The notes below the pieces were generated by a model. The model saw nothing but the letters and a program-made list of their open reading frames with translations, did no database searches and was not told where the DNA came from. The position numbers and the translations under genes were made by a program. Positions 5,837 through 5,915 of a stretch of 5,915 bases of DNA are shown here, piece by piece; the first letter of the stretch is position 1, and each line of letters starts with the position of its first letter. This stretch comes from Pseudomonadota bacterium (lineage in GTDB: Bacteria; Pseudomonadota; Gammaproteobacteria; Pseudomonadales; Cellvibrionaceae), in assembly GCA_023416875.1 (NCBI GenBank), contig JAEZGT010000136.1:1-5915 (forward strand), written 5' to 3'.

Positions 5837-5857
5837 ATAAATTCTTTTTTGTCGTCT

Positions 5858-5885
5858 AAAAGCCATCCTCGGGATGGCTTTTTTT
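5858..5885 (+). terminator. Intrinsic terminator of the AT-hook gene
   Basis: AGCCATCC (5861-5868) and GGATGGCT (5872-5879) form a perfect 8-bp stem with loop TCG, followed by a run of seven T (5879-5885). AAA at 5858-5860 can pair with the first T residues. It starts 21 bases after the stop codon. On the minus strand four T follow, so weak bidirectional action is possible for a gene entering from the right. Confidence 0.92.
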
Positions 5886-5915
5886 ATGGCTCCGCTTATC
5901 AGCTTTGATCCGAGA

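Overview
The window reads as chromosomal DNA of a gammaproteobacterium. The RelA is monofunctional (EFDD motif and a degenerate HD domain), the adenylate kinase has the long LID with the His/Ser/Asp/Thr set, and cysM, relA and mazG form a same-strand block as in Pseudomonas and relatives. Base composition looks moderate, near 50% GC by eye. A marine or cellulolytic Cellvibrio/Saccharophagus/Teredinibacter-type lineage would fit, but that is only an impression.

Layout: (1) Bases 1-553 are the 3' part of cysM (O-acetylserine/thiosulfate sulfhydrylase B). (2) 585-2834 is a complete relA, the ribosome-associated (p)ppGpp synthetase. (3) 2834-3655 is mazG, a nucleoside triphosphate pyrophosphohydrolase, overlapping relA by one base (TGATG). 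(4) On the minus strand, 3683-4009 encodes a small conserved protein of unknown function, convergent with mazG. Its probable intrinsic terminator is folded into the mazG stop codon. (5) 4010-4248 is a divergent intergenic region with a good sigma70-type promoter for adk. (6) 4249-4896 is adk, closed by a strong intrinsic terminator at 4915-4941. (7) 4942-5149 is a regulatory-looking intergenic region with repeats, a candidate promoter and a leader hairpin. (8) 5150-5836 encodes a very basic Ala/Lys-rich protein with two C-terminal AT-hook motifs, resembling bacterial histone-H1-like or AlgP-like proteins, followed by an intrinsic terminator at 5858-5885.

How the genes fit together: relA and mazG are probably cotranscribed and translationally coupled. 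RelA makes (p)ppGpp from GTP/GDP and ATP during amino-acid starvation, while MazG hydrolyses NTPs and, in E. coli, lowers ppGpp levels. adk is a monocistronic housekeeping gene of adenine nucleotide balance. The AT-hook gene is a separate single-gene unit with its own promoter and terminator, and probably acts on the nucleoid.

Most of the window is ordinary core genome. I see no mobile element, CRISPR array, RNA gene or evident new multi-gene system. The parts that deserve a second look are the AT-hook protein and its upstream region, the terminator embedded in the mazG stop codon, the unannotated minus-strand protein, and the absence of rlmD between cysM and relA.
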